This document shows, one piece after another, positions 10,875 through 22,330 of a stretch of DNA of 64,000 nucleotides. Position numbers and translations under genes: made by a program. Position 1 is the stretch's first letter; each line of letters starts with the position of its first letter. The stretch covers positions 57,623,438 through 57,687,437 of the forward strand of contig CM045761.1 in the NCBI GenBank assembly GCA_025200525.1. Direction: 5' to 3'. The notes under the pieces were generated by a model. It ran no database searches. It was given only the letters and a program-made list of their open reading frames with translations, and was not told where the DNA came from. The DNA comes from Camellia lanceoleosa (Eukaryota > Streptophyta > Magnoliopsida > Ericales > Theaceae).

Positions 10875-11339
10875 CTGACCGACCTAACCTACCCTTTCTT
10901 TTGATGTTGATGTTTTTAAGTGTTAAGACATATATTAGTATTTGTTGGATATTTGTGTTTTGGATGTTTAGTGTTTATGTTTATGTTTTTGGATGTTTGA
11001 AATGTTATGTAATATGCACTTTCATGGCTTTGAGAATTATTCTATATTTTATCTTGAATCTTGATTACTTTTTATTTTTTAAAAAATTGTCTTAGTATTA
11101 TGAATGATTAGTCTATGTTAATTTTTCTATTTTTTACTAAGACTGTGCGCCTTACTTCAATAAAGCCCACGCCTCGCCTTGCGCCTTGCGCCTAGGCCCC
11201 GAGAGACCTTCAGCGCCTTAGTGCGCCTTGAGCCTTTAAAAACACTGCTTCAAACATTCCAAAAGGATATGAGATTCTTTAAATATTTCAAAAGGAGTAC
11301 AAAAATTCTTTAGTAAGTTTTGAGCAAATCTAGAATTTC

Positions 11340-11890
11340 TATTTGTAACACTTCTATGTAACACTATAAAAAATTTCCTTAGTGTAATACTTTAATGTAA
11401 TACACAAAAAAAATTTCTTAGTGTACTTTTTTCGAACGTAATATTCCAATGTAACACTTCAAAAAAAAAAAAAAAAAGATGTGGGATTCTTCAAACTATT
11501 GCAAAAGGGTGTGCGATTCTTTAAACTATTCCAAAAAGAGTACAAAAATTTTTTAGTAAATTTTGGATAAATGTATAATTTCAAACTGTGAGTGTTATGT
11601 TTGAAAAAATTACATTAAGTAATTTTGTAGTGTTTTTATGTGTGTTATATTGGAGTGTTACGTTTGAGATTACATTGCTTGAAGTGTTATGTTTGGAAAA
11701 AGTACACTAATAATTTTTTTTTTTGTTTTGTTTTGTTTTGGTGTTACATTAGAGCATTATGTTTGGAAAAAGTTTAGAGTGTTCCGTTGTTACGTTTGAG
11801 AAAAATACACTAAGGAATTTTTTAATATGTTACATTGGAATGTTATGTTATTGTAGTGTTACGTTCTTATTTATAATGTAGAATTTATTT
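11340..11890. repeat. Imperfect inverted repeat with internally repeated units
   Basis: The left arm (about 11345-11460) carries CTTAGTGTA...TTCGAACGTAATATTCC; the right arm (about 11580-11885) carries several diverged reverse complements (TTACGTTTGAGAAAAATACACTAAGG and similar). Its arrangement suggests a decayed foldback element. No coding sequence. Confidence 0.5.
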
Positions 11891-12992
11891 CAAAACGAGA
11901 GAAAATCTAAAACTTCTATAGTGCGGTTGTCTAAATGTGTAATTTCACATTTGGAAAAACTTACTTTTATCATTTAAAAATTAAATCTAAACGTCTAAGT
12001 GATTATCTTTTTGTATAATTTTCACTTTAATAGAACATTTGGATTCATAAAAAAAAAAAAAATGAGGGCTAAACAGTTTATAAAATCACATTTTGAGATT
12101 TATTGGTACTTCATCCAAAATTCAATATATTTTTATATTCTTGTGTATTTATTGAATTTTGTTTATTTTAGTTTGGCCAATTTGGTTTTTTGGTTAAATT
12201 AGGCAAAAAAGACAAAATAAGTTAAAAAATTAATAAGACAAAATATCACATTTAAATTATAATTATTTTACTTTTTCTTTCACAAAAGTAAAAAAAATCA
12301 ACTCAAACGAAAATTTTAATCCGAACTAAAATAGTCAAAAAATTAAAAAACCAACCTAACTTCACAAATGAACAATCTTTGAATTCTAGCCCTACGCCTT
12401 GTCCAAGTTATCGTCACAGCCGACTTGAAGGAAAATTCATCTATTGCAGGATTGTAACGACGAACCGGTCCTAATCTTAATAACTAATTATTATAGGATC
12501 AATTAGTCTTAATAAGTAATTATTATAAAACCAATTAGTCATTATTGGATATCACTTAACTCTGGTTTACACTCACTCTCTCTTGTGGTTTAATGGACTA
12601 AAGGATCGCGTGGCAAACAAGTAACTGATCATGCTCAATTCTTTTGATCACATCAAATGAAAGTGAATACCAAGTTACAACCATGAAAAAGACAGCCTTG
12701 AAAACCACAAAGCTTAAAGCTTAAATATGAGTCAAAGAATTTTATTCCACCCATGAAACAAACAACTGCCTCCAACGATTGCTAACACAAGAAATTAAAA
12801 AGAAAAATAAAATTCATAAGTTTATTTAGAAAAGTGTATTTATAAAATACAATTATTTTTATGTGTAATCGGCATCGTACTAACTTTAAATCTACACTAC
12901 TCATTTTATTTTTGGAGTAAAATTCGAGATGCAATTTCATCCAACCATATGCTACAGAATATTCAATGCAAAGCAGTCAAGACTCAATGAAG
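11891..12992. other. Intergenic, no gene recognised
   Basis: AT-rich. A short direct repeat of TAATTATTATA...CAATTAGT lies near 12480-12540. Nothing else is supported. Confidence 0.4.
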
Positions 12993-13005
12993 CTGCCTTT
13001 ATTTC
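12993..13005. repeat. 13-bp target-site duplication of second LINE (left)
   Basis: CTGCCTTTATTTC here and at 15158-15170. Confidence 0.88.
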
Positions 13006-15157
13006 TTTTTTTTTGATTCAAAGGAAATTCAGATTACAGAAAAAGGAAACAGAATAAATACAATAGATAGAATAAGATCTAGTCTCGTAGTACACTAACT
13101 CCAGTCATATCCTCTATGACTAGATTCTTCACCTCTTCAGGAGGGTCTTCGAGCAGCACTACAGGTTCACTTTGCTCCATACCTAGGTTTGCAAGCTTAT
13201 CAGCACATCTGTTGCCCTCCTTTGGTGTATGTCGCAGAAGGCAATCACATCTTTTCAGGAGGAACTTTGCATCTTCTATCAGAGCTTTGTATGGAGAATT
13301 GGTATTCGGACCATTCTGAATTTGGTTGATTGCAAGTTTAGAGTCAGATTCAATTTCTACTCCTCTCGTGCCTTTTTGAAATAGGATAGTGAGGCCTCTA
13401 TATATAGTCCACAATTCAGCTTCAAGACTTGAACAATGGCCCAACTTTCCATAGTAGCCCCAGATCCATATGCCAGTTTCGCCCCGCAACAGCCCTCCAT
13501 ATCTAGCTTGTCCCGGATCGCCTTTAGAGCAGCCATCAACATTCAGTTTAATCTTACATGCAGAGGGACGAAGCCAATGTATTAGTTGAGGCTGATAAGG
13601 CCTGGGGTGGAGGCTAGACTGGTAAGCTTCATCAATCTCATGAGCATAATTTCTTATGCTCTTGAGACTGACTTGAATGGAGGAATTTAGATTTTCAAAC
13701 ACAAGTTTATTACGATCCGTCCAGTCTTGTCAAAGGGTAGTAATAAACACAGTTTGCCATTTTGTTCCAAAAAACTCACTGGTGTTTTTTAAATTAAAAG
13801 TAATCCATTCAAGTAGAGGCCTACCACAGCCATCCTCCCACCAGGTGAGATCTTAATTTCAGTCCAAATGTTTTTGGATGTGATGCACTCTCTGAGGAGG
13901 TGGTTCAAATCTTCACTAGTTAAACCACAACGAGGGCATAACTCAGATGTGGTCATGTTCCTCACAAGCCTCATGTGGTTAGTAAGCAACTTCCCCTTAA
14001 GAATGAGCCAAATAAAGCATTTTAATTTCTGAGGGACCCTGATTTTCCAGAGCCATTTCCAATCCCTGCCATCCCCATTCTGACCTGCAATGAGCTTATT
14101 CGCAGATGAGGTAGTGAAGTTGCCACTGTTGGAACCAACCCAAATAGGTGCATCTGTGTAAGTGACAAATCTGGGCCTGTGAACTTTGAGTATTTCCTGG
14201 ACATCTTGAGGATTTAACAGAATTTCCAAGGCAGCGATGTCCCAATTGCCCTCATCATCTAGGATTGAGGTAACTTTTTGGAGACCATTATCTTGTTGTG
14301 AAATGTAAGTGGTAGCTAATGGTTGACTACCACACCACCAGTCACACCACAAGGATATATTCTCACCATTACATTCCATTTGACTCATTTCTTCAAAATG
14401 TCTCTATTTTTACATATACTCTTCCAAACATGTGATGATCTCTTTTGGAGAGGCTAATTAAAAAGGTATTCTTCCGTAGATACTTGGAGCGAAGCACTTT
14501 ACACCATAATTTGTTCTTATCACGCAGCATGCTCCACCCAAGTTTAGTCAATAATGCAGCATTATGATCCCTAGCTTTTCTTATTCCTAGCCCCTCTTCT
14601 GCCTTGCTTCTACATACACTGTCCCAGTTGACAAGATGGACTTTCTTATGATGCTCAGTCTCACCCCATAAGAAATTCCTATTAAGTTTGTCTATATCAT
14701 CACAAATCCTCCTTGGGAGCTCCATGGTCTGCATATTATAGCGAGGAATTGCAGATGTCACAGACTGGATAAGGGTGGTTTTTCCAGCAAGGGAGAGATT
14801 TCTGGCCTTCTAACCTGACTGCCTATTTTTTAACTTCTCCATAGTATCCCTAAATAAGGTTCTATTGACTCTACCATGGAGCATTGGGGAACCCAAGTAC
14901 TTCCCAAGGTTTTGAGTTAAAGGAATTCCACTTTGGAAGCTTAGAGATGATGCCATGATGCGAGAGAGATTGGGTGAAACAAACAACTTAGACTTAAGAT
15001 AGTTGACTTTTTGCCCGGATATATCACAAAATTCAGAGAGAATGCCCATTATAGCTTCACAATTAGATTGGTCCGCTGTGGCAAATAAGATAAGATCATC
15101 TGCGAAGAATAAATGTGAGATGAGAGGACTATTACGGGCTGCTTTAATACCTTGCCA
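13006..15157 (-). mobile_element. 5'-truncated LINE with RNase H tail (2.15 kb)
   Basis: A minus-strand non-LTR retrotransposon, flanked by a 13-bp target-site duplication (CTGCCTTTATTTC). The 3' end is at the T run near 13006. From 5' to 3' it keeps the end of the reverse transcriptase (about 15150-14400), the zinc-binding region (14388-13789) and an RNase H domain (13702-13079). Endonuclease and the RT core are lost by truncation. The coding region is broken into at least four frames. Confidence 0.92.
13079..15150 (-). pseudogene. LINE ORF2 fragment: RT C-terminus, zf-RVT, RNase H
   Basis: Read on the minus strand. The RT thumb region covers 15150-14400 (GQKVNYLKSKLFVSPN; KYLGSPMLHGR; then a block with FLWGETEHHKKVHLVNWDSVC). 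Next is the zinc-binding domain at 14388-13789 (WKIRVPQKLKCFIW; CPRCGLTSEDLNHLLREC). Last is RNase H at 13702-13079 (KLNVDGCSKGDPG with the first catalytic Asp, AELWTIYRGL with the Glu, VEIESDSKLAINQI with the second Asp). Breaks near 14390, 13750 and 14790 interrupt the frame, so it is inactive. The RNase H alone is an intact 207-codon frame. Confidence 0.88.
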
Positions 15158-15170
15158 CTGCCTTTATTTC

Positions 15171-15790
15171 AATTCCTCGGTGGGTAACAAAATTGACATT
15201 ATAGGAAATAAAAATAAAAATAGGAAATGAAGAGGCTACGCTGGAGCTGAGCAGATCAAAAGAAAACAAGGTAGGAAAATCAACTCCTGTGACGTTTGCA
15301 GTGGCCCACTCTACGGACGGAGTGATTTTATTTACACTTAAATAATAATTGAGTATACTCAATTAAAATTTTAAAATTTTAATATCTATTATATTTTAAT
15401 ATAAATTTATTAATAAGGATAATATATTATAACTTAAAATAAAATATTTTTTCTCATGATACATTCAAACTACTTATACTTATTTTTTATATTTAACTTT
15501 CACCATTTTTTTTTTCTTTCTAAATTTCAATTATTTTCTCTTTATCTTTTTTCTTATCCTAAAACTCCAAGCCACACCACCAATGATTTAGAATGCTTCT
15601 ATGAGATCCTTTAGAATGATTTCTAACCCAACAAGTCATAGCCGTAATTTCATGATCCCCTTTGATCTGTCGCTCATCACTGTTTTTTTTTACAACCCTC
15701 TAGTTTCTTGCGTTTACTAATAATGCATAAATGTATAATTTTGATTACACTTGTATGATTTTGATTACAGATAAATATATATTTTTTAAT
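15171..15790. other. Intergenic, no gene recognised
   Basis: AT-rich; nothing recognisable beyond the right LINE duplication (15158-15170). Confidence 0.4.
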
Positions 15791-15799
15791 AATAGATAA

Positions 15800-16197
15800 G
15801 GAAATGGCTTCTCTCCAATTCGTGATTGGGCTGGAGGGTACTGTTGGGCCCTTGGGGGCCCACCACAGGTCTCGTTTCGATAATCCAAACCGTTCAATGT
15901 GTAAAACTTGTCGAGTACTATATATCTGTAAAACATCACGTTGATCGGATATCGATAGCTATGTGATCAAATCATATTTTTGTAAGCCGTTTATTTTTCA
16001 CCGTCTATTTTTTTCATACAAAACTGATTTGATCATATAGTTATTGATATCCGATCAATGTTATTTTTTACAGCCATATAGTACTCGATGAGTTCTACAC
16101 ATTGAACGGTTTAGATTATTGAAATGGGACCCGTGGTGGGCCCACGGGTCCAACAATATCCTCCAGTCCGTGATTGGATTGGAGGGAAGCCATTTCC
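15800..16197. mobile_element. Foldback MULE-type MITE (398 bp)
   Basis: A 9-bp direct repeat AATAGATAA flanks it (15791-15799 and 16198-16206). The ends are long inverted repeats beginning GGAAATGGCTTC. The two arms stay similar almost to the centre (for example GTTGATCGGATATCGATA on the left against TATTGATATCCGATCAATG on the right), so the single strand folds on itself. A 9-bp duplication and long TIRs are typical of Mutator-like elements. No coding capacity. GGGCCCACC in each arm is a recurrent GC-rich motif. Confidence 0.88.
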
Positions 16198-16206
16198 AAT
16201 AGATAA

Positions 16207-16770
16207 ATACAAATTTATTTATTTATTTATTTTTAATTATGTGGATCGAGAACAAGTTTTATAAGGATAACACATAGCACGGAATTTCTTAAACTTTCAA
16301 ACCTACAAATAAACAGCCATCAGAAGATTTGAAATGTTTCCACTCTAGAAAATCAAGCATATCAAGATCCAAATGATCCCAAGGGCCAAAAACAAATTTT
16401 CAATTGAACAACAAAAACAAGTTTCAATTGAACAACAAAATTATGAAAATTATAAACAAATGATTAAAAATTTGGTTGTGTTTTTTGAAAATCTCAATTT
16501 GTTCCTCAATACTGTTGTATATTTTTTGAAAGGATTTTTCAAAGTGGTGTAATTGAGGATTTTTGTCTTCTTATTTGGGTATACCTTGAGGGTAATTTGG
16601 GAAAAAAAAAAAAGTGTATTGAGAGTAAATTATAACCCTAAATAATTTAATATAATGTATTAAGAAATTGGGCGTATTTAATAATTTTTTGGGTGCAAAT
16701 AGAATCCATTCCTACGGCGTGGTGGTTTCACTCACCAATCAATATTTGACACTACAACATTATCTCAATC
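16207..16770. other. Intergenic, no gene recognised
   Basis: AT-rich between two DNA transposons. A short direct repeat of TTTTCAATTGAACAACAAAA lies near 16397-16440. Confidence 0.4.
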
Positions 16771-16866
16771 TAGCCTATATAGGTCACCCTCTTTGTGGAC
16801 TAAGCTGCAAAGCTACGAGTCCAGATTATCTGCCATGGTTTCCTGCGGTCGTTCTTGCGGTGGTCT

Positions 16867-16886
16867 CCAAAACGACGTCGTTTTGG
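16867..16886. repeat. 20-bp perfect palindrome in MULE left terminus
   Basis: CCAAAACGACGTCGTTTTGG; the identical 20-mer occurs at 33291-33310, and degenerate forms occur just downstream (16888-16918) and in the right terminus near 26430-26450. Confidence 0.9.
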
Positions 16887-18116
16887 AGAAAACGACGTGG
16901 TTTTGGAGAAAACGACGCTGTCTTATTTAGTGGCTTTTTTTTATTCAAAAATTTCATTTCCCTCATTTTCCCCCATTTTCTCTTCTTTGTATCATCTTCT
17001 TTGCTTTGCACCATCGATCTGAGTCAGTGAACCCTAGCAGAGAGAGAGAGGCATCGCAAGAGGCGACTGAAAGTTGGAGTGAGGAAGTGAAAGAGAACGA
17101 ACGCGAACTAAAAGGAACTGAGAGACGAAAGAGATGGTGGAAATGGAGGAGCAGCGCGATAGCGGAGGAGCAACGCAAAGGATCGTGGCTGACGGTGAGT
17201 CCGGCGGCGATGTGATGGCGGGAAGGTGACATTGCGGCGACGACGAGGTCTATTTCATCATCTTGCTATTATATATATATATGTATATATGTGTAGATTT
17301 GTTGTTATATATATATATATGTATAGATTTGTTATTGATTTTGGTTTGGTTCAGTCACTTAATCTATTGGGGATTCATAGATGGGTTGTTATTGAAAACA
17401 TATAAATAGATTGGAACCATATATGATTTTTTAACCCATAGATGTTGATTTATTTAACCCATTTCACTTAATCTATATGAAAAAAATCATATATGTTTTA
17501 TTAATTGATTTCACTAAATCATAATTCAGATTTTTTTGATTTAGATTTTAACCTATGATTCAGATTTTTTTGAAATCAATTAATTTAGATTTTTTCATAT
17601 GAAATAGGTTCACTCACTGAAATGGGTTCACTCACTGAAGTAGGTAAATTTTATGTTCTATATATATATATATAATTTAGATTTTTGGGGATTCATATAT
17701 AAATTATATTTGATTGTTGGGTTTGATATATTTGCTTCTATATAAATTTGTTGTTCTATATATAATGGATTCAATTTTTTGGGGATTCATATATGAATTA
17801 TATTTGACTCTTGGGTTGGATATATTTGATTCTTGGGTTTGATAGTTAATCACATTGATCTGTTCTAGTGGATTCATATTTGTTATTAGATAGTTAATCA
17901 CATTTACTTGTAAATATTATTTTTTGATTCATACATTTATTTGTGGATTCGTATAATTTTCTTCCATTATATATATATATATATATGATTCAGATTTGTG
18001 CAATTCACCTCCAAAACCTGCAACTAAGTATAAATGTGGTTTATATATATGAGAGAGATGTGTAAAAAATAGCAAGAATAGAGAAATTGATTATTAATGA
18101 TACTAAATTGTAGGTA

Positions 18117-21100
18117 ATGGAAGAAAATAATATTGTTGATGATTGTGGTTGGAAGCCGAAAGTGGGAATGCCATTTGACTTTGAACAAGCCGCATATGAC
18201 TTTTACAATACGTATGGGGGAAAGGTGGGCTTTAGTATTAGGAAGGCCTATGCAGATAAGAACAAACATATGAAGGAGATAACATCACGGACGTTTGTAT
18301 GCTACAAAGAGGGAAGTCAGGGTATTGACAAACAAGATCCACTTGTCAAAAATCCGAGACAAGAGGTAAGATGTGGTTGTGGTGCCCGATTTAGTATCAA
18401 GTTAGATAGAATTTCAGGAAAATATATTACTTGTGATTTTGTTAAACATCATAATCATGATCTTGTGCCTCAAGATTGCATTCATATGTTGTCATCCCAA
18501 AGAAAAATATCTACCACCCAAGCAATTGAAGTAGAATTGGCTTCAGAATCTGGAATTCCTCTTAGGACTGCTTATGAACTATTTAGTAGGGAATCTGGTG
18601 GAAAAGCATCACTTGGTTTCACGAAATTGGACCAAAAAAATTACTTAGGATTGAAGAGACAAAAAGATTTGGAATATGGAGAAGCGGGTAGTGTGTTGCA
18701 TTACTTTCGTAAGAAAACTGTGGAAAATTCATCTTTTTTTTTTTATGCAGTCTAATTAGATTGTAAAGAGTAGATAAGTAATATATTTTGGGTCGATGCT
18801 CAAATGATCATGGACTATGCTTAGTTTGGTGATGAAGTGACATTTGACACTACTTACAAATTAAATAACGAGCATAGACCTTTTGAATCATTTGTTGGAT
18901 TTAATCATCATCGAGAAACAATTATATTCGGTGCAGCATTGATGTATGATGAGATTGCTGAATCTTTTACATGGTTGTTTCAAATTTTTCTAGAGGCAAC
19001 GTTAAACAAAGCTCCGAAAACTATTTTCACAGATCAAGATGCTGCGATGTCTAAGGCCATTCTAATTGTCATGCCCGATACAAACCACCGACTTTGTACG
19101 TGCATTTGATGCAAAATCCTGTCAAGCATGTAAGTTCTATTTTTGATGATGTATGGGTCAAGGCTGTGTTTTCAAAATTTATGCATGACATTGATGATGA
19201 AGAAGAATTCCGAATACAGTGGGACCAAATGCTTGATAAGTATGATGTATGCGACAATCATTGGTTGGAGCAGACTTTTCACGTGAAAGAGAAATGGGGA
19301 TAGCCATATATTATGAATTCTTGGGCAGCTAGAATGAGTACTACTCAACTTAGTGAATCCTTCAATGCATTTTTGAAAGATTATTTGAATTGTGACCATA
19401 ATTTGATGGAGTTCTTCATGCATTTTGAGAGGGTGCTTTATGAGAAAAGGTATAAGGAATTGGAAGCCGAGTATAATTTGTCCCAAAAAATTGCCGTGGG
19501 TTTCAATTCCAACTTTGATGTTAAAGCAAGTGGCAAAGATTTACACGATTTTTTTTTTGGTGAGGAATTCCAAAATGAGTACATGCAGTCCATTGAAGCA
19601 TCCATTATAGGCACTATTAATGATGGTAAGAGTAACCATATTCACAATAAGAATAGTGGTAGATGGAAAAAAAGATAAGAATGTGACAATGGATAGAGGT
19701 AGTTCTTTGAGTTGTAGTTGCAGGAAGTTTGAAGTGAAGGGCATACTGTGTCGACATTGTGTGAAGGTGCTTAGAAATATATTCAATGCAACAGAACTTC
19801 CTCTACAATATATACTCAAAAGATGGACTAAAAAAGCAAGGGCTGAAAGTGTCAAAGATAGATGTGGGTATGAAATGAAGGCTGATGTGAAACTACATCA
19901 AAGCGACCGATATCGGTCATTAATGACCATGTTTAGAGGAATAGCGAGTAGAGCTGCTGAAAGTGAAGAAACTTATCAGTTGTCAGTTTCAAAAGGTGAA
20001 GAATTGAGTGTTATGGTTGAAGACAAATTAAGTGTCCACATTTGTGGTCAAGTGGAGGTAACTGATTTGAGAAATTCGTCAAGCAATACATGTCCACAGA
20101 GTGATGAAGTAGATTGTCCAATCCAAGCTGAGTGACTCAAGAAAAGAGAATCAACTAGTAAGGGAAGAAGGAGGATCAAAGGCGGGATGGAAAAATCTAT
20201 TGCAAAGAAGAAAAAGATGCAATCTTTTCAGGTTTGGACATGAAAAATTGCATACGATTAAAATACACTAGATTAATAAACTAAAACAATAATTTTTTTA
20301 TTAATGACCCACTTTCATTATGGTTTTTCGTTGTATGTAGGGTGCCGCTGATTATACTCCCCAATGCGAATCTCAGCCTCTTTTCGGCATGGGTAATAAT
20401 TCTATTAAGGTAATATTTAATAGTAATGTGGTCTTTATATGGTTAGTTTTATGAATTCTTTTCATTCAGTCCGTTCACTATTATGAAATAATGAACTATC
20501 CACATAGCGTTTAATTTTTGTTATCTTTAATTGGTTTGTTTGGCAATGTAGTCGGGTGCTAATGTTTATACTTCCCAAGGTGAATCACAACCTCATTTCG
20601 TCATGGGTAGTAATTCTATTAAGGTAATATTTAATAATAATGTGGTCTTTTTATGGTTAGTTTTATGAATTCTTTTCATTCAATCCGTTCACTATTATGA
20701 AATAATGAACTATTCAGATGGCATTTAATTTTTGTTATCTTTAATTGGTTTGCTTGGCAATGTAGTTGGGTGCTACTATTTATACTTCCCAAGGTGAATC
20801 ACAACCTCGTTTCGTCATGGGTAGTAATTCTATGCAGGTAATATGTAATAGTAATGTGGTCTTTTTATGGTTAGTTTTATGAATTTCTTTCATTGAGTCC
20901 GTTCACTAGTATGACATTATGAACTATCCAGATGACATTTAATTTTTGTTATCTTTAATTGGTTTGCCTGGCAATGTAGTTAGGTGCTGCTGTTTATACT
21001 TCCCAAGGTCAATCACAATCTCGTTTCATCATGGGTAATAATTTTGATCAGGTAATATTTATTTGTGTGCAAGCTTTTAAGAAAATGTTAAATATTGTTT

Positions 21101-21550
21101 CTTTTTTTTTTTTTTTTTTTCAAAATTTTTGTTTACATGCTTTATATTGGTTGTATTTAGGATTATGGTGTTAGTGTCTATATTTCTCAATCACAATCTC
21201 GTTTCGTCATGGGTAGTAATTATAATAAGGTAATATTAATGTTGAATGATGTTTCTTTTGTTTTTCAAAATTTTTGTTTACATACTTTATATTGGCTGTA
21301 TTTAGGATCATCGTCATGGTGTCTACATTTCTCAATCTCAACCTCGACCTCAAGTTCTTATGGGTGCTACAAGTGGTCCTCCTTTTACGTATGGTACATA
21401 TGATGTGAGTTATCATTGGTTACATAGTTTACATTAAAAGGGTAGTATACATTGTAATCAAAGTTTAATAGATGGTTTGGTCTATTGCAGGGAAATAACA
21501 TGCCTCAGTCAATGCCTTCTGTGTATCCCACTCACAGATCTTTTCAGTAG
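18117..21550 (+). pseudogene. FAR1/MULE-type transposase gene, inactivated
   Basis: The ATG at 18117 follows an acceptor near 18113. The first part carries a FAR1 DNA-binding region (PFDFEQAAYDFYNTYGGKVG; then RCGCGARF...HHNHDL zinc ligands). Next is the MULE transposase core with DEVTFDTTYKLN, AALMYDEIAESFTWLF and FTDQDAAM, then a SWIM zinc finger, CSCRKFEVKGILCRHC (about 19710-19760). In-frame stops TAA 18753, TAG 18771, TAG 18822, TAG 19301 and TGA 20133, a 1-bp loss near 19100 and a frameshift near 19660 kill it. The long exon ends at 20231; seven short exons follow (20341-20409, 20552-20623, 20766-20837, 20980-21051, 21161-21229, 21306-21404, 21491-21550), ending in TAG. The gene matches domesticated FHY3/FAR1 in domain order, but its TIR context marks it as a transposon gene. 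Confidence 0.85.
20341..21404 (+). repeat. Tandemly duplicated exon-intron units (6 exons)
   Basis: Each unit is a short exon followed by a similar intron, about 214 bp per period in the first four. Exons of 69, 72, 72, 72, 69 and 99 nt, all multiples of three, are flanked by AG/GT and encode variants of a GA-x-VYTSQ-x-ESQPRFVMGSN motif. Introns share phrases such as TATGGTTAGTTTTATGAATT and TTAATTTTTGTTATCTTTAA. Exon and intron duplicated together. Confidence 0.88.
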
Positions 21551-21639
21551 TTGCTTCGAGATACAAGTGTTCAACACTTTGCAAGCGTCACATAGTCCAA
21601 GTCTCGCAAGCGTCACATAGTCCTGCTGACAGTCATGTA

Positions 21640-21990
21640 AATGGACATCCCTAAGAAGTTTATTTTATCTTCATTTGTTTTGGACATATGTATTTTGTAT
21701 TGGATAGATTTGGTTTGGTTTATTTTGTTTTTGACAGATTTATTTTTTAAGTGGCAAAGATTTGGACTGATTTATTTTGTGTTGGATAGATTTGGTTTGG
21801 TTTATTTTCTGTTGGACAGATTTATTTTGTTCTGGATAGATTTGGATAGATTTCTTCTGTTTTGGACAGATTTGGACTGATTTATTTTGTGTTGGACATA
21901 TTTGGTTTGGTTTATTTTGTGTTAAACAGATTTATTTTGTCATGGATAGATTTATTTTGCTCTAGATAGATTTGAACAGATTATTCTCGT
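21640..21990. repeat. Degenerate tandem repeat 3' of the MULE gene
   Basis: Irregular repeats of GGACAGATTTATTTTG and GGATAGATTTGGTTTGG, unit about 25-50 bp. It lies in the likely 3' UTR of the transposase gene; open frames here are by-products. Confidence 0.75.
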
Positions 21991-22330
21991 TGTTTTGTAC
22001 AAATGAACTATCAAATCCCATTTGTATTGCAAACAATAGAGGGCATAGATTCATTTCATAGGTGGAGAAGGCAAAGGCCTATCTCGATAAGAACAAGTAT
22101 GACCAACAATAACAATATAAAAGAATGAATGAAAAGATTGAATCAGAAAGCAACTTCATTGACAGAAACAAAAAATAAGCGCATCACATTCGTCAAGCAT
22201 AGGTAATTTCATTAAGCTTTACATATCAAAACTCATAGTTTAAGGTTTACTAAATTCAAAACCCAAATACAACTACCAAAAAAATAAAAATAAAAAATAA
22301 ATAACTAAAAGGTTACATTTACTTCAGTAG

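Larger units (their letters stand above)
7038..11247 (+). mobile_element. Full-length but inactivated hAT DNA transposon (4.2 kb)
   Basis: The element is bounded by terminal inverted repeats: CAGTGTTGTCAAAGTC on the left and CAGTGTTTTTAAAGGC read inward from the right. The flanking 8-bp direct repeats are CTTCAAAT/CTTCAAAC. Both subterminal regions (7055-7195 and 11148-11235) are packed with GGCGAGGCG and GCGCCTAGGCGC/GCGCCTTAG motifs, a usual place for hAT transposase binding sites. One transposase gene lies between them (8210-10874), broken by stops and frameshifts. Single-base divergence of the duplication fits an old insertion. Confidence 0.9.

Noticed and set aside
16826..17232. Open frames in the MULE left end
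   Set aside because: TIR/5'-leader sequence with mirrored copy at the right end; not coding.
20341..21404. Tandem satellite without coding role
   Set aside because: Splice sites and phase-0 lengths in each unit favour duplicated exons.
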